Of a stretch of DNA of 42,752 bases, positions 6,730 to 13,725 are shown in pieces. A model generated the notes under the pieces. The model did no database searches and was not told the DNA's origin. It saw nothing but the letters and a program-made list of their open reading frames with translations. The DNA is from a virus: positions 1 through 42,752 of the IMG/VR virus record IMGVR_UViG_3300037247_001217; one strand, given 5' to 3'. Within the stretch, counting starts at the first letter, position 1. Every line of letters begins with the position of its first letter. A program made the translations under genes and the position numbers.

Positions 6730-7390
6730 GGGGATCCTCCTCTCCGGCTTCATCGAAACCCTTCCGCCTCAGGACGCATGCTGGACACGTTCCGCATGAC
6801 CGAACTTCGTGGATTCGAGGGCCCGTCTTCTGGGGGTCGTAACAGGTCCAAGTGTCGGTGAGCGCTTGCCAGCATTCCGGCCCTAGCTCGCGAGCCAATC
6901 GTACGATCGCGGCCTTCGGGAGCTGGACGAGCGGGGCTTCGATCCGGAAGTGATATTCGAGGCCAATGAGAAGGGCGCGCTCCATCGCTGTGATGAACTT
7001 CGGACGGCAATCGGGGAAGGCCGCATGGTCATCAGCGCCGCAGCCGATGACGACGCGGCCGAGTTCGTGCGCCTTCGCGTAAGCACTGGCGATGGTGAGG
7101 AACATCGCGTTCCGGCCTTCGACGACGACATTCTCAATTGTCACCTCGCCGTCTTTCGATGTGAGCGCTGACCGGAGGCCGAGGCCTTGCGCCCCGAGGG
7201 TTTCGCCCTGAAAGGCATCCACCTTGATCGCTCTGGCCACCCTGCGGGCCGATGTCGCCTCGACCCAATGCCGCTGGTGGTAGTCGATGAAGAGCGCGTG
7301 AAGCGGACGCCCCCATTCCCGGAGCGCGAAGTGAAGACATGTCGTCGAATCCTGGCCTCCGGACAGAAGAACGACGGACCCCGCGTTCAC
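6686..7390 (-). CDS. queC: QueC, 7-cyano-7-deazaguanine synthase
   Basis: 234 aa. QueC makes preQ0 from 7-carboxy-7-deazaguanine using ATP and ammonia. The ATP-pyrophosphatase loop SGGQDSTT is at residues 10-17. The C-terminal zinc site SCGTCPACVLRRKGF has the expected CxxCxxC, with TWTCY before it. The protein is full length. It begins with GTG at 7390, overlapping the stop of the 19-aa micro-ORF (GTGA). In phage, preQ0 from QueC feeds DpdA. No QueE or FolE gene was found in the window, so earlier steps would come from the host. Confidence 0.93.
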   Translation of the reverse strand: MNAGSVVLLSGGQDSTTCLHFALREWGRPLHALFIDYHQRHWVEATSARRVARAIKVDAFQGETLGAQGLGLRSALTSKDGEVTIENVVVEGRNAMFLTIASAYAKAHELGRVVIGCGADDHAAFPDCRPKFITAMERALLIGLEYHFRIEAPLVQLPKAAIVRLARELGPECWQALTDTWTCYDPQKTGPRIHEVRSCGTCPACVLRRKGFDEAGEEDPHVPRVADLHVRGRA

Positions 7391-7446
7391 GAGTCGTCCC
7401 CAAACACGCGTCGCTCCTCTTCCTCGGTGCTTTGGCTACCCATCAT
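7387..7446 (-). CDS. 19-aa micro-ORF copying the RecT C-terminal tail
   Basis: The ORF reads MMGSQSTEEEERRVFGDDS. Its ATG overlaps the stop of the coiled-coil gene (ATGA) and its TGA overlaps the QueC GTG (GTGA), so it sits in the translation relay on both sides. Its last 12 residues equal the last 12 of the RecT protein (9042-9899). At DNA level 40 of 41 bases are the same (7387-7427 and 9042-9082). It could be a free copy of a protein-interaction tail or a relic left by a rearrangement between recT and queC. Confidence 0.5.
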   Translation of the reverse strand: MMGSQSTEEEERRVFGDDS

Positions 7447-8078
7447 GCCTCCTCGGCTCTGAGTGCTTCGCGGGCGGTGCGAAGATGGCCTACTGAGCAT
7501 TCCTCGTCGTGCCCGTCGTCCTCGCTCCACTCGCAGAATACGCATTGGCCCACGTCTTCGACCCATGACAGGGCGCCATCACCAACAGCACACGCTGCGA
7601 GCATGAGGCGGGTGCGGGCCGTGCTACCGCTAGTGTTGAAGCCGTTCTGCCTGTAGAGCGCCGCATTCTCCGCAGCCAGCCGCCGGTTCTCCTCGCGTAG
7701 CTGGTCGCGTTCGGCTTCGAGTTTCAGAAACGCCGCAGCCCAGATGGCGTCCTTCGTCTCCAGCTCACCGATCCGAGCATGGAGACGGACGAGTTTCTCC
7801 GCCTGCATCCGGTCGGCGCGTGCCTTCTCCCCCTGCCATTCGCGTTCTGTTGTTTCGAGTAGGCCCTCCGCCTTGTCGGCGCGGGCTTCGACTTCTTTCC
7901 GTCTCGTGAATGCGTACACGTATTGTCTCGCGAATGCAGCGCGGTCCGCCTCGTGCTCTGCCAGCGCCGCGTCTCGTTCGTCGCTGAGTCTCCGAATCGT
8001 CTCGACGTGCCAATCGTTGTCCGCGGCGAGGCTTTTGATCTCGGCCTCGGCGGCTTCGATGAGATGGCGGTCGTTCAT
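7443..8078 (-). CDS. Coiled-coil protein with C-terminal cysteine cluster
   Basis: 211 aa. Residues about 5-145 are almost continuous charged heptads, predicting a long coiled coil. After TRLMLAACAVG a compact domain carries CVFCEWSEDDGHDEEC followed by VGHLRTAREAL, which could bind one zinc. The same TRLMLAA element and a similar Cys/AREA end occur in the protein at 21381-21755. Function unknown. It overlaps the exonuclease stop (ATGA) and precedes the micro-ORF. A linker or scaffold role at the recombination/replication complex is speculation. Confidence 0.65.
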   Translation of the reverse strand: MNDRHLIEAAEAEIKSLAADNDWHVETIRRLSDERDAALAEHEADRAAFARQYVYAFTRRKEVEARADKAEGLLETTEREWQGEKARADRMQAEKLVRLHARIGELETKDAIWAAAFLKLEAERDQLREENRRLAAENAALYRQNGFNTSGSTARTRLMLAACAVGDGALSWVEDVGQCVFCEWSEDDGHDEECSVGHLRTAREALRAEEA

Positions 8079-8794
8079 GGGCCGTCTCGGACATCGAATG
8101 GAAGCTCACCAGCAAAATCCACCAGCACGGATTGCCGGACCTGCTTCCACCAGACCTTGCGATCGCCGTCCCATCGGAAGCCGGCATCTTTCGCAAGCTG
8201 TCGATCGTTATAGGATACGCAAGCGATCAGCTCTTGCCGGGGCTCCATGGCTCGTTCGTACCAGAGTCGGAGCCCGCCCTCGATCTCGTGAACGCGGGAG
8301 AGCACGGCGGCGAGCGTCAAGCAATCCTCGATCGCGCGGTGAGCTCGGATGATGCCGACGTCATAGGCGAGCGCGATAGCCGTGAGGGACCCGGTCTCGC
8401 CGGGGACGCGTGGCCAGATGGCGTCTTCGTAGGTGCAGAGCCACTGACCCTGAAGTCGCGGGAGCCATCGGCGATCGAACTCAGCGCCGTGGGCCACGGG
8501 AACACACCCGCCGCGCGCGCCTTGGCCACGGCTCATCATCGTTTTCAGAACCGGATGCGGGTCAGCGTCTCCTTCGGAGCTTCGTAGGCCCCACTCCTGG
8601 ACCGCCCGCTCGGGGATGCGATTGATGCTCTCGGCCGCGTTCGCCTCCGCGTGGAGGAGGAACGCCTGGTGGTCAATCGTGATGCCGATCACCGGATCGA
8701 ACAGCACCGCCGCGACCTCGATGAGGTGATCGGTCTCCGGGTCGAGGCCGGTCGTCTCGGTGTCGACGATGAGGAACGCGGGAAGCTCGCTCAT
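8075..8794 (-). CDS. DnaQ-like 3'-5' exonuclease with C-terminal DUF5710-like region
   Basis: 239 aa of the DEDDh exonuclease superfamily. Motif I is DTETTG with Asp11 and Glu13, motif II is the Asp in GAEFDRRW (about residue 104), and motif III is HRAIED with the general-base His near 151. These remove nucleotides from 3' ends. After residue 185, a segment ending in GFRWDGDRKVWWKQV resembles the small domain often called DUF5710, possibly DNA-binding. It is followed and preceded by ATGA overlaps. It probably works with the exonuclease and RecT proteins upstream in the operon. Confidence 0.85.
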   Translation of the reverse strand: MSELPAFLIVDTETTGLDPETDHLIEVAAVLFDPVIGITIDHQAFLLHAEANAAESINRIPERAVQEWGLRSSEGDADPHPVLKTMMSRGQGARGGCVPVAHGAEFDRRWLPRLQGQWLCTYEDAIWPRVPGETGSLTAIALAYDVGIIRAHRAIEDCLTLAAVLSRVHEIEGGLRLWYERAMEPRQELIACVSYNDRQLAKDAGFRWDGDRKVWWKQVRQSVLVDFAGELPFDVRDGP

Positions 8795-9039
8795 GGTTTT
8801 GCTCTCGGTTCGTTCTCATCAGGACCGCCGTGACCCGGGCATGCCAGCCCCGGGACGTATCCGCTGTAGCGACCGTCGAGGCGCAGAACCTCGCCACTGG
8901 ACGCGTTGCGGAAGGTCTCGGATGGCGGCTGCTCGCCGTAGGCCGGCTTATCGCAGAACCCGGCGGGCACCCCATGTCGCCACATCGGGACGGAGCACTT
9001 CCCGTCGCCGTCCGCCAGGGTCTCGTGATGCTGACTCAT
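8791..9039 (-). CDS. Small cysteine-rich protein, probable zinc ribbon
   Basis: 82 aa. It has Cys/His pairs in CSVPMWRHG, GFCDKPAYG and GLACPGHGG, consistent with a metal-binding fold. The latter two blocks look like those in a family of short phage and proteobacterial proteins that I recall but cannot name. ATG 9039 lies three bases after the RecT stop and the TGA overlaps the exonuclease ATG. Function unknown. Confidence 0.7.
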   Translation of the reverse strand: MSQHHETLADGDGKCSVPMWRHGVPAGFCDKPAYGEQPPSETFRNASSGEVLRLDGRYSGYVPGLACPGHGGPDENEPRAKP

Positions 9040-9041
9040 CC

Positions 9042-9899
9042 TCACGAGTCGTCCCCAAACACGCGTCGCTCTTCTTCCTCGGACATCTCGCCGGCGGCCG
9101 GGTCGTGGTCGAGATCGGTCGGGATGTCGATGACCGCCTCGCCGATGTCGAAGGTCTGATCGAGGTTCGCGTCGGCCTGCTCGTCGATGTTGATCGCCGT
9201 GTGGAGCGTCCGCGATTCGGGCGTCTGAGGGACGTATTTCAGCGCGCGCCGAAGCGCCGTCTTCCGCGCCATCATCGGAAAGTCGGTATGCCAGGGCGAG
9301 TCGTTCCGCCCTCCGTCGGCGTACTGGAAAGCGCGAGACCGCCGCATGATGCGCTCGATCTCGTCGCGCCACATCCATTCGATATTGGGGACGGGAGCGT
9401 TCAGCAGCCGGACGACGGCGTAGGCCGCGACGACTTCCGACTCTTCCCGCTTCGGCTGCGGCGAGTGAACGATCTTCGGGTCGGTCCCCATCATCGGGGG
9501 CTCGAAGATGTCGGCGTCTCGAACGTCCCAGGCCTGAACGTTTTGGACGATGCCCGATCGGTACGCGAGCGCGACGAGGCCTTTGTATCCGAAGACCACC
9601 GTCGCGGTCATCGTCCCTTTGACCTTGAACGGAATCAGCCATGCCTGACCGAGATGCGAGCCGATCTCGAGGCCACAATGGGAGACCTGTAAGAACCCCC
9701 CGATCAGGCTCGCCGACGAACACTGAAGCAGCTTAGGAACGCGCTGGATCTCAGTCGCGAAGATGCGAGCGAGGCGCGTCCCGTCGACCATCTTCGGGAG
9801 AGCGCGCTGAATCTGGTCGAGGTTCGCATTCAGCCACTTTTCGACGCTCTCGCCTCCCGCACCGACGCGGATGATCTGACCCTTCGGATTGACTGCCAT
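9042..9899 (-). CDS. recT: RecT single-strand annealing protein
   Basis: 285 aa. It resembles RecT/Redbeta-family recombinases, which anneal complementary single strands exposed by a partner exonuclease. The diagnostic core is at residues about 55-115: a CSSASLIGGFLQ stretch, then LEIGSHLGQAWLIPF, then VFGYKGLVALAYRSG. The partner, a YqaJ-type nuclease, is encoded next to it, sharing one base (TGATG). The acidic tail EEEERRVFGDDS is repeated in the micro-ORF at 7387. Acidic C-terminal tails in annealing and single-strand-binding proteins often bind partners, and I infer that here. A GTG one codon upstream is also a possible start. Confidence 0.9.
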   Translation of the reverse strand: MAVNPKGQIIRVGAGGESVEKWLNANLDQIQRALPKMVDGTRLARIFATEIQRVPKLLQCSSASLIGGFLQVSHCGLEIGSHLGQAWLIPFKVKGTMTATVVFGYKGLVALAYRSGIVQNVQAWDVRDADIFEPPMMGTDPKIVHSPQPKREESEVVAAYAVVRLLNAPVPNIEWMWRDEIERIMRRSRAFQYADGGRNDSPWHTDFPMMARKTALRRALKYVPQTPESRTLHTAINIDEQADANLDQTFDIGEAVIDIPTDLDHDPAAGEMSEEEERRVFGDDS

Positions 9900-10978
9900 C
9901 ACTTCACCTTCCTGATGTGGGAGGTCGTTCGCGCCTCCGTCCCCTTCACGCTCACGTCGAGGCCTTCGAGAGCCTTCGCCGCGGCCATGACCCCGACGCT
10001 TTCATCGATGACGATCTCGCGTAGGCGCGCCCCGAGAGTATCGAGCCGATCGCCGATGACGACCATCGGCAACGCTCCCTGATTCTTGACGACGAGCTTC
10101 GCTCTCGTGTTCCGCGTGATGACCTTCCAGGCGCCGACGTTTTCGCCAGGTAGGTTCCCGCGCTCTGCGTTGCCCATCATCAGACGGATCTTCTGCTTCA
10201 GTTCCTTCTCTCGCTTCTCGAGGGCCTTCCGCTGGCCAGCCAGCTCGGCGATCTCCTCGGTCATCAGGAAGGCATCGATCCCGAGCTCGACCGTCTTCCC
10301 CGCGGTCGCGGCAACGTCGACGGACCGATCGTCCTCCTCGCTCCCGTCGGGATCGGGTGGGTCCCCGTCCTGGACGCGCTTCCAGAACGCCTCACCCCGT
10401 TCGATGAGCTGGCCGATCCGTTCCTCGTCGCGGTCGACCCAGATGAAGAGCGGGGGGGCGCCGAAGAGCGTCACGCCGACGAGGGACTTCGGCGCGTCGG
10501 TGACCAGCATCTGATGCTGAACCTGGGCGTCGACATGATCCGGGATGCCATCTGCCCAGAGCTCGGCGATCACCGGGGAGCGCGTCGTCTTCACCTCGAA
10601 GGGGAAATCGCCGGCAAGGCGTTCAACGGGTTTCATCGGTCGAACCCACCCATCGAGTGTCACGCCCGCCCACGGATGCCGCGTCGAGCGAAGCAGGACG
10701 TTCTCGGGGTGAGCGTCGAGCTTCAGGCGCCGCCTCAGGTTCCGAATGATCGATTCCTGCTGGTCGGTCCCCCAGTCGAGCGTCTCCCGATTGTTCAGCG
10801 CATCGACGTCGTCCTGGGTCGGCGCGCCCTTCCGCATCCGGATGTAGCTCGACAGGAGCGAGCCGTACCGGTGGACGCCGAGGAGCTGGGGCGCGACCGT
10901 CCCGGTGACGAGCTTCCGCCGTTCGGCGAGCCACTCGGGATCGGTGTCGCGGCAGACGATCTCGAAAGCGGCGCTCAC
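9899..10978 (-). CDS. YqaJ-type (lambda-exo-like) recombination nuclease
   Basis: 359 aa. The N-terminal 200 residues show the YqaJ/lambda-exonuclease pattern: EWLAERRKLVTGTVAPQLLG near the start, ATLDG-type VTLDGW about residue 106, FEVKTT (about 126-131) with the metal ligands, and HVDAQVQHQML (about 146-156). The enzyme should resect 5' ends to feed RecT. The C-terminal third is a helical extension with repeats of Lys/Glu. Neighbour relations: ATGA overlap with the helical protein upstream, TGATG with RecT downstream. It acts in recombination-dependent replication. Confidence 0.85.
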   Translation of the reverse strand: MSAAFEIVCRDTDPEWLAERRKLVTGTVAPQLLGVHRYGSLLSSYIRMRKGAPTQDDVDALNNRETLDWGTDQQESIIRNLRRRLKLDAHPENVLLRSTRHPWAGVTLDGWVRPMKPVERLAGDFPFEVKTTRSPVIAELWADGIPDHVDAQVQHQMLVTDAPKSLVGVTLFGAPPLFIWVDRDEERIGQLIERGEAFWKRVQDGDPPDPDGSEEDDRSVDVAATAGKTVELGIDAFLMTEEIAELAGQRKALEKREKELKQKIRLMMGNAERGNLPGENVGAWKVITRNTRAKLVVKNQGALPMVVIGDRLDTLGARLREIVIDESVGVMAAAKALEGLDVSVKGTEARTTSHIRKVK

Positions 10979-11460
10979 TTGGCCAATCCCACTGCATCGC
11001 GGAGCGATTTCACGACTTCGCCGGCCAAGCGCTCATCGACGTAGCCGCGCACCTTGTCGCGGATCAGTTTCATCTCGGATTTGAATGCCTTCTCGACGTG
11101 TGTCGTGAACGCTTCGCGCGCGATCTTGCCTCCGAGGCTGGGGGTGCCGTGCGGGCGGGTTTTCATCATGTCCTCCACCGACTTGCGCACGTAGCTCTCG
11201 AAGCTGACGACCGGGCCCTTGCGGTCGCCCCAGTGGTCGTATTGCGGGAAGCCGGCGGCGATCACCTCCTCGATCACTGACCGCACCTTCTCGGCCACGA
11301 CGTCGCGCACCAGCTCCTCGCACGACTCGCGCACCATCGTCGCGACGGTCTCCTCGACGCGCTCCTGGAGACCAGTCCGGTACTCGCTTCCCCAGCAATC
11401 GCGAAGGATCCGCTCGACCGCGGCCTCGTGAACCTTCTCCTCGTCGATGACCAGATTCAC
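10975..11460 (-). CDS. Conserved-looking helical protein, unknown function
   Basis: 161 aa from the GTG at 11460, which overlaps the previous TGA. Almost all helix: acidic first half (VEETVATMVRESCEELVRD) and basic second half with a FPQYDHWGDRKGPVVSFESYV turn. No catalytic motif or membrane segment. Its location between a small gene and the recombination nuclease suggests a DNA-recombination accessory. I do not recognise a family. Confidence 0.6.
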   Translation of the reverse strand: MNLVIDEEKVHEAAVERILRDCWGSEYRTGLQERVEETVATMVRESCEELVRDVVAEKVRSVIEEVIAAGFPQYDHWGDRKGPVVSFESYVRKSVEDMMKTRPHGTPSLGGKIAREAFTTHVEKAFKSEMKLIRDKVRGYVDERLAGEVVKSLRDAVGLAK

Positions 11461-11627
11461 GATGCGCTCGTCTTCGTCTGCTTCACGAACCACTTCACGA
11501 CGAGGAGCTCTCCGTCCTTCGTCTTCGAGATGTGGAGCGTCGCGTTCTTCGGAATATCGATCCCGCGGTCCTTCAGCATCCCGATCACCTGAGACTTTTC
11601 GAGCTTGATGCTCTGTTCGATTTCCAT
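11457..11627 (-). CDS. Small basic protein, unknown function
   Basis: 56 aa, too short for most ORF cut-offs. GGAGG precedes ATG 11627 at good spacing. The sequence alternates charged and hydrophobic residues (LHISKTKDGELLVVKWF at the end looks like a beta hairpin). Its stop overlaps the next GTG. It is the first gene after the hairpin at 11654-11683, so it may start a sub-operon. Confidence 0.6.
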   Translation of the reverse strand: MEIEQSIKLEKSQVIGMLKDRGIDIPKNATLHISKTKDGELLVVKWFVKQTKTSAS

Positions 11628-11653
11628 GTCCAACCCCTCCGGTTGAAAGTGGC

Positions 11654-11683
11654 CGCCCCCGAAAGACCAAACCCCCGGGGGCG
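11654..11683 (-). terminator. GC-rich hairpin between early genes
   Basis: CGCCCCCG (11654-11661) pairs with CGGGGGCG (11676-11683); loop of 14 bases, extended by a further GG/CC after a mismatch. No T-run. CCGGTTGA occurs on both sides (11639-11646 and 11685-11692). It may act as an attenuator or as a processing site between the genes at 11705 and 11627. Confidence 0.5.
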
Positions 11684-11704
11684 ACCGGTTGACGACAGCG
11701 GAAC

Positions 11705-12112
11705 CTAGCCGGATTGCCGGATCCCGATGCTCCTCTGCCGCTGGTTGGCGATGAGCTCCGCCGCGAGCGCGCGCCGAATCTCCCCCTCGCGGTCCTTAGC
11801 GAGCGTGCCAGCCCCGGCCCCGCCGTTCTCTTCGAGTTGTTTCGCGATGTTCGCATCGAAGAACTCGACGATCGTCCCCCGCCACGCGGTCATCTTTTCG
11901 CGGCTCCGCCAGCAGGGCGACGGGACGTAGTTGTAGACGTAGGCCACGATCGAGTGAAGCGCGGGCAGGTCTTCCTCGGTCGAGAGCGCGAACGCCTCGT
12001 TCAGCTCGTTCTTCAGGACGGCTTCGACGAAGGTCCCGGGCCACGTTGCGATCGCGGCCCACTCATCGATCTCCGAACGGACCCAGTCGGGGATGGTGCT
12101 GTAATCGATCAT
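11705..12112 (-). CDS. Conserved phage protein of unknown function
   Basis: 135 aa. The pattern WPGTFVEAVLKNELNEAF, then LPALHSIVAYVYNYVPSPCW is one I have seen in small phage and prophage proteins of unknown role (hydrophilic, soluble). The Cys and Trp in SPCWRS are part of the pattern. ATGA overlap with the gene upstream. Its neighbours are a zinc ribbon and a methyltransferase. Confidence 0.6.
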   Translation of the reverse strand: MIDYSTIPDWVRSEIDEWAAIATWPGTFVEAVLKNELNEAFALSTEEDLPALHSIVAYVYNYVPSPCWRSREKMTAWRGTIVEFFDANIAKQLEENGGAGAGTLAKDREGEIRRALAAELIANQRQRSIGIRQSG

Positions 12113-12456
12113 CTTCCAGCCCTCAGGCTTTGGAGACGATCGGTCAGATCTTCAAGCAACACCGAGAGGCCGCCTGGGTTTGAGTTCAGGCCCTTCGGTT
12201 CCGTGTATGGCGTGATCACATCGACGAACTGGTCGATGATGGTCCGCCAAAGGCGGAGCTCGCTCAGCGCAGAGCGGAGATCTTCGCTTCGGACTACGAC
12301 GAATCCGCCCATGGAACAGGCCGATTCGAGACGTTTCTGTTCGGCGCATCGCTCGCAGACGTCCCCCTCCGGGGTGCTGTGGTCGGGACGCGCGATGCGG
12401 CGCCCGCAATAGATGCACGCCTCCGGCTCATCGGCTTCTGTCCATTCGTCTGTCAT
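12109..12456 (-). CDS. Zinc-ribbon protein
   Basis: 115 aa. CIYCGRRI near residue 14 and CERC near 34 form a classical CxxC...CxxC zinc ribbon. The rest is helical with a Leu-rich segment (RSALSELRLWRTIIDQF). Zinc ribbons of this size often bind DNA or regulatory partners in phage early operons, which is the inference here. ATGA overlaps link it to the methyltransferase upstream and the gene downstream. Confidence 0.7.
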   Translation of the reverse strand: MTDEWTEADEPEACIYCGRRIARPDHSTPEGDVCERCAEQKRLESACSMGGFVVVRSEDLRSALSELRLWRTIIDQFVDVITPYTEPKGLNSNPGGLSVLLEDLTDRLQSLRAGR

Positions 12457-13187
12457 CGGAACGCCTCGACGATTGCGTGACCGATGACCTCAGCCACCTG
12501 AGGGACTACGGCGTTTCCGAGGGCTCGATATCGGTCCAACCCGGGGGGAAACCCATCAGGACCTCTGTCAGCAACACCGGCAGGTACCGCTCGAAGTCGT
12601 CCGCGTAGTGTTCGGGTAACATCGAACGCGTCGGGCGAGCTCGGCGCACCTTCGCAAGAGATGCAATCGAGTATTCCCCGACTCTCTTCGCGTCGGAAGC
12701 CAGGGGCGTAGGCCACCGCAAACAACCGCTCCCGGAGATGAGGGAGACCAACATCCGACGCGCGAAGCACCGCCCATTCCGCATCGAACCCGCACGCGGC
12801 CAGGTCTCCGATGACGCCGGCGAAGCCCATGGAAAGGAGCCTTGGAACGTTTTCCAGGACAACGAGGCGTGGTCGTAACTCGCGAATGACTCGCGCGTAT
12901 TCTTGCCAAAGACCGGAGCGGTCGTCGGCCATGCCCTCGCGGTGGCCGGCATCACTGAACCCCTGACAGGGGAATCCCCCGCAGATGAGGTCGACGGGGG
13001 CGAGCTCTCCGGCTCCGACTGTTCGGACATCTTCGAACCTCTCAGCATGGGGCCAATGTTCCGACAGCACGGAACGACAGAACCTGTCGTTTTCTACTTG
13101 CCAGAGCACGGGGCCGAGGCCTGCTCGTTCGAGGCCGAGTTCGAGACCGCCGATTCCCGCGAAGAGGCTCCCGATCGTCAAAGACAT
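12453..13187 (-). CDS. dcm: C5-cytosine DNA methyltransferase (Dcm-like)
   Basis: 244 aa from ATG 13187 (a GTG at 13196 is also in frame). It methylates cytosine C5 in DNA with SAM. Motifs: I, GSLFAGIGGLELGL; IV, GGFPCQGFSDAG with the catalytic Cys; VI, LENVPRLL; VIII, RERLFAVAY; IX-X, RALGNAVVPQVAEVIG. The target-recognition region is short and the protein is shorter than the usual 300-400 aa, which is common in phage enzymes. No cognate restriction enzyme is nearby, so it probably protects phage DNA. The 5' end overlaps the zinc-ribbon microprotein gene. Confidence 0.93.
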   Translation of the reverse strand: MSLTIGSLFAGIGGLELGLERAGLGPVLWQVENDRFCRSVLSEHWPHAERFEDVRTVGAGELAPVDLICGGFPCQGFSDAGHREGMADDRSGLWQEYARVIRELRPRLVVLENVPRLLSMGFAGVIGDLAACGFDAEWAVLRASDVGLPHLRERLFAVAYAPGFRREESRGILDCISCEGAPSSPDAFDVTRTLRGRLRAVPAGVADRGPDGFPPGLDRYRALGNAVVPQVAEVIGHAIVEAFR

Positions 13188-13348
13188 CCGAAGCACACAT
13201 CCCCATCAGGATTTTCAGGAGCTGGATCGGTGTACTGACAGCCACAGACACAACACACATGCTGATCGTCGTCCCGTGGCATGGACGGACGTCGGTTGTC
13301 GTCTCGCTTAGGGCCGTTTTCACGGCTGGCATCGGTCTGCTTTGTCAT
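13178..13348 (-). CDS. Zinc-ribbon microprotein, first gene of early operon
   Basis: 56 aa. Start chosen because GGAGG precedes ATG 13348. The N-terminal half is polar (no order predicted); the C-terminal half has CCVCGC and ends in CFGCL, giving CxxC pairs for zinc. It is the first gene after the leftward promoter, and its last codons overlap the methyltransferase start, so it couples translation of that gene. A regulatory role is possible but unproven. Confidence 0.65.
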   Translation of the reverse strand: MTKQTDASRENGPKRDDNRRPSMPRDDDQHVCCVCGCQYTDPAPENPDGDVCFGCL

Positions 13349-13387
13349 CTCTCGGCCTCCTGGTTCGGTCCGCTATCGTCGAATCTG

Positions 13388-13416
13388 AAGGTAAACCGAG
13401 CGTCAAGACATGTCAA
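13388..13416 (-). promoter_or_regulatory. Leftward early promoter TTGACA-17-TACCTT
   Basis: On the minus strand, TTGACA (13416-13411), 17 bases, then TACCTT (13393-13388). This is the best sigma-70-type promoter in the window and sits about 40 bases before the zinc-ribbon microprotein start. It should drive the whole leftward recombination and modification operon. Confidence 0.75.
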
Positions 13417-13418
13417 GG
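13402..13418. promoter_or_regulatory. Candidate operator GTCAAGACATGTCAAGG
   Basis: GTCAAGA and GTCAAGG are direct repeats 10 bases apart, and GACATGTC (13407-13414) is a perfect 8-base palindrome that overlaps the leftward -35 box. A repressor bound here would block the leftward promoter. The XRE-type protein encoded at 13465 is the natural candidate. Binding is inferred. Confidence 0.5.
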
Positions 13419-13430
13419 CCATTTTACATC

Positions 13431-13457
13431 TCGACACCCACTCCGTCTCGTGATAGT
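13431..13457 (+). promoter_or_regulatory. Rightward promoter TCGACA-15-GATAGT
   Basis: TCGACA (13431-13436) and GATAGT (13452-13457) precede ATG 13465 by seven bases. The 15-base spacer is short, so the -10 may work alone in a leaderless manner. It would start the rightward operon with the HTH gene. Confidence 0.5.
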
Positions 13458-13464
13458 GAATCGC

Positions 13465-13719
13465 ATGCCCAATATCCGCTCAGACCTCACCTTCGCCGCC
13501 TGGCTCCGCGGGCGCCGGGCTCAACTCGGTCAGCGCCAGGAAGACGCATGCCGCGCCGTAGGCATCTCGAGGCCCACCTGGGTCGGGTGGGAAAAGGGAA
13601 CCATCCTCCCAACGAAGGTCGCTGACCTCCATAAGCTCGCCGATTGGGGTGACGTCGAGACGAGCGATCTCCTCCGAATCACCACGCCTGAAGTTCCTGA
13701 GACGCCCGCTGCCGGCTGA
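13465..13719 (+). CDS. XRE/Cro-type helix-turn-helix regulator
   Basis: 84 aa. The start at 13465 fits the HTH domain exactly: LRGRRAQLGQRQEDACRAVGISRPTWVGWEKG is the five-helix XRE pattern with the recognition helix SRPTWVGWE. A longer frame opens at 13342, but its first 41 residues lie in the promoter region. Cro/CI-type proteins switch divergent phage promoters. Without an integrase the protein is more likely a timing regulator than a lysogeny repressor. Confidence 0.85.
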   Translation: MPNIRSDLTFAAWLRGRRAQLGQRQEDACRAVGISRPTWVGWEKGTILPTKVADLHKLADWGDVETSDLLRITTPEVPETPAAG

Positions 13720-13725
13720 TGGCGG

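Noticed and set aside
8791-9723. Long minus-strand ORF of 310 codons
   Set aside because: Only its last 82 codons (8791-9039) are real; the rest is out-of-frame translation of recT.
12506-13048. Alternative minus-strand frame of 180 codons within the methyltransferase
   Set aside because: It overlaps all methyltransferase motifs in another frame and looks Ser/Arg/Pro-rich.
13401-13406. Second leftward promoter using TTGACG
   Set aside because: No -10 box is found 16-18 bases downstream.
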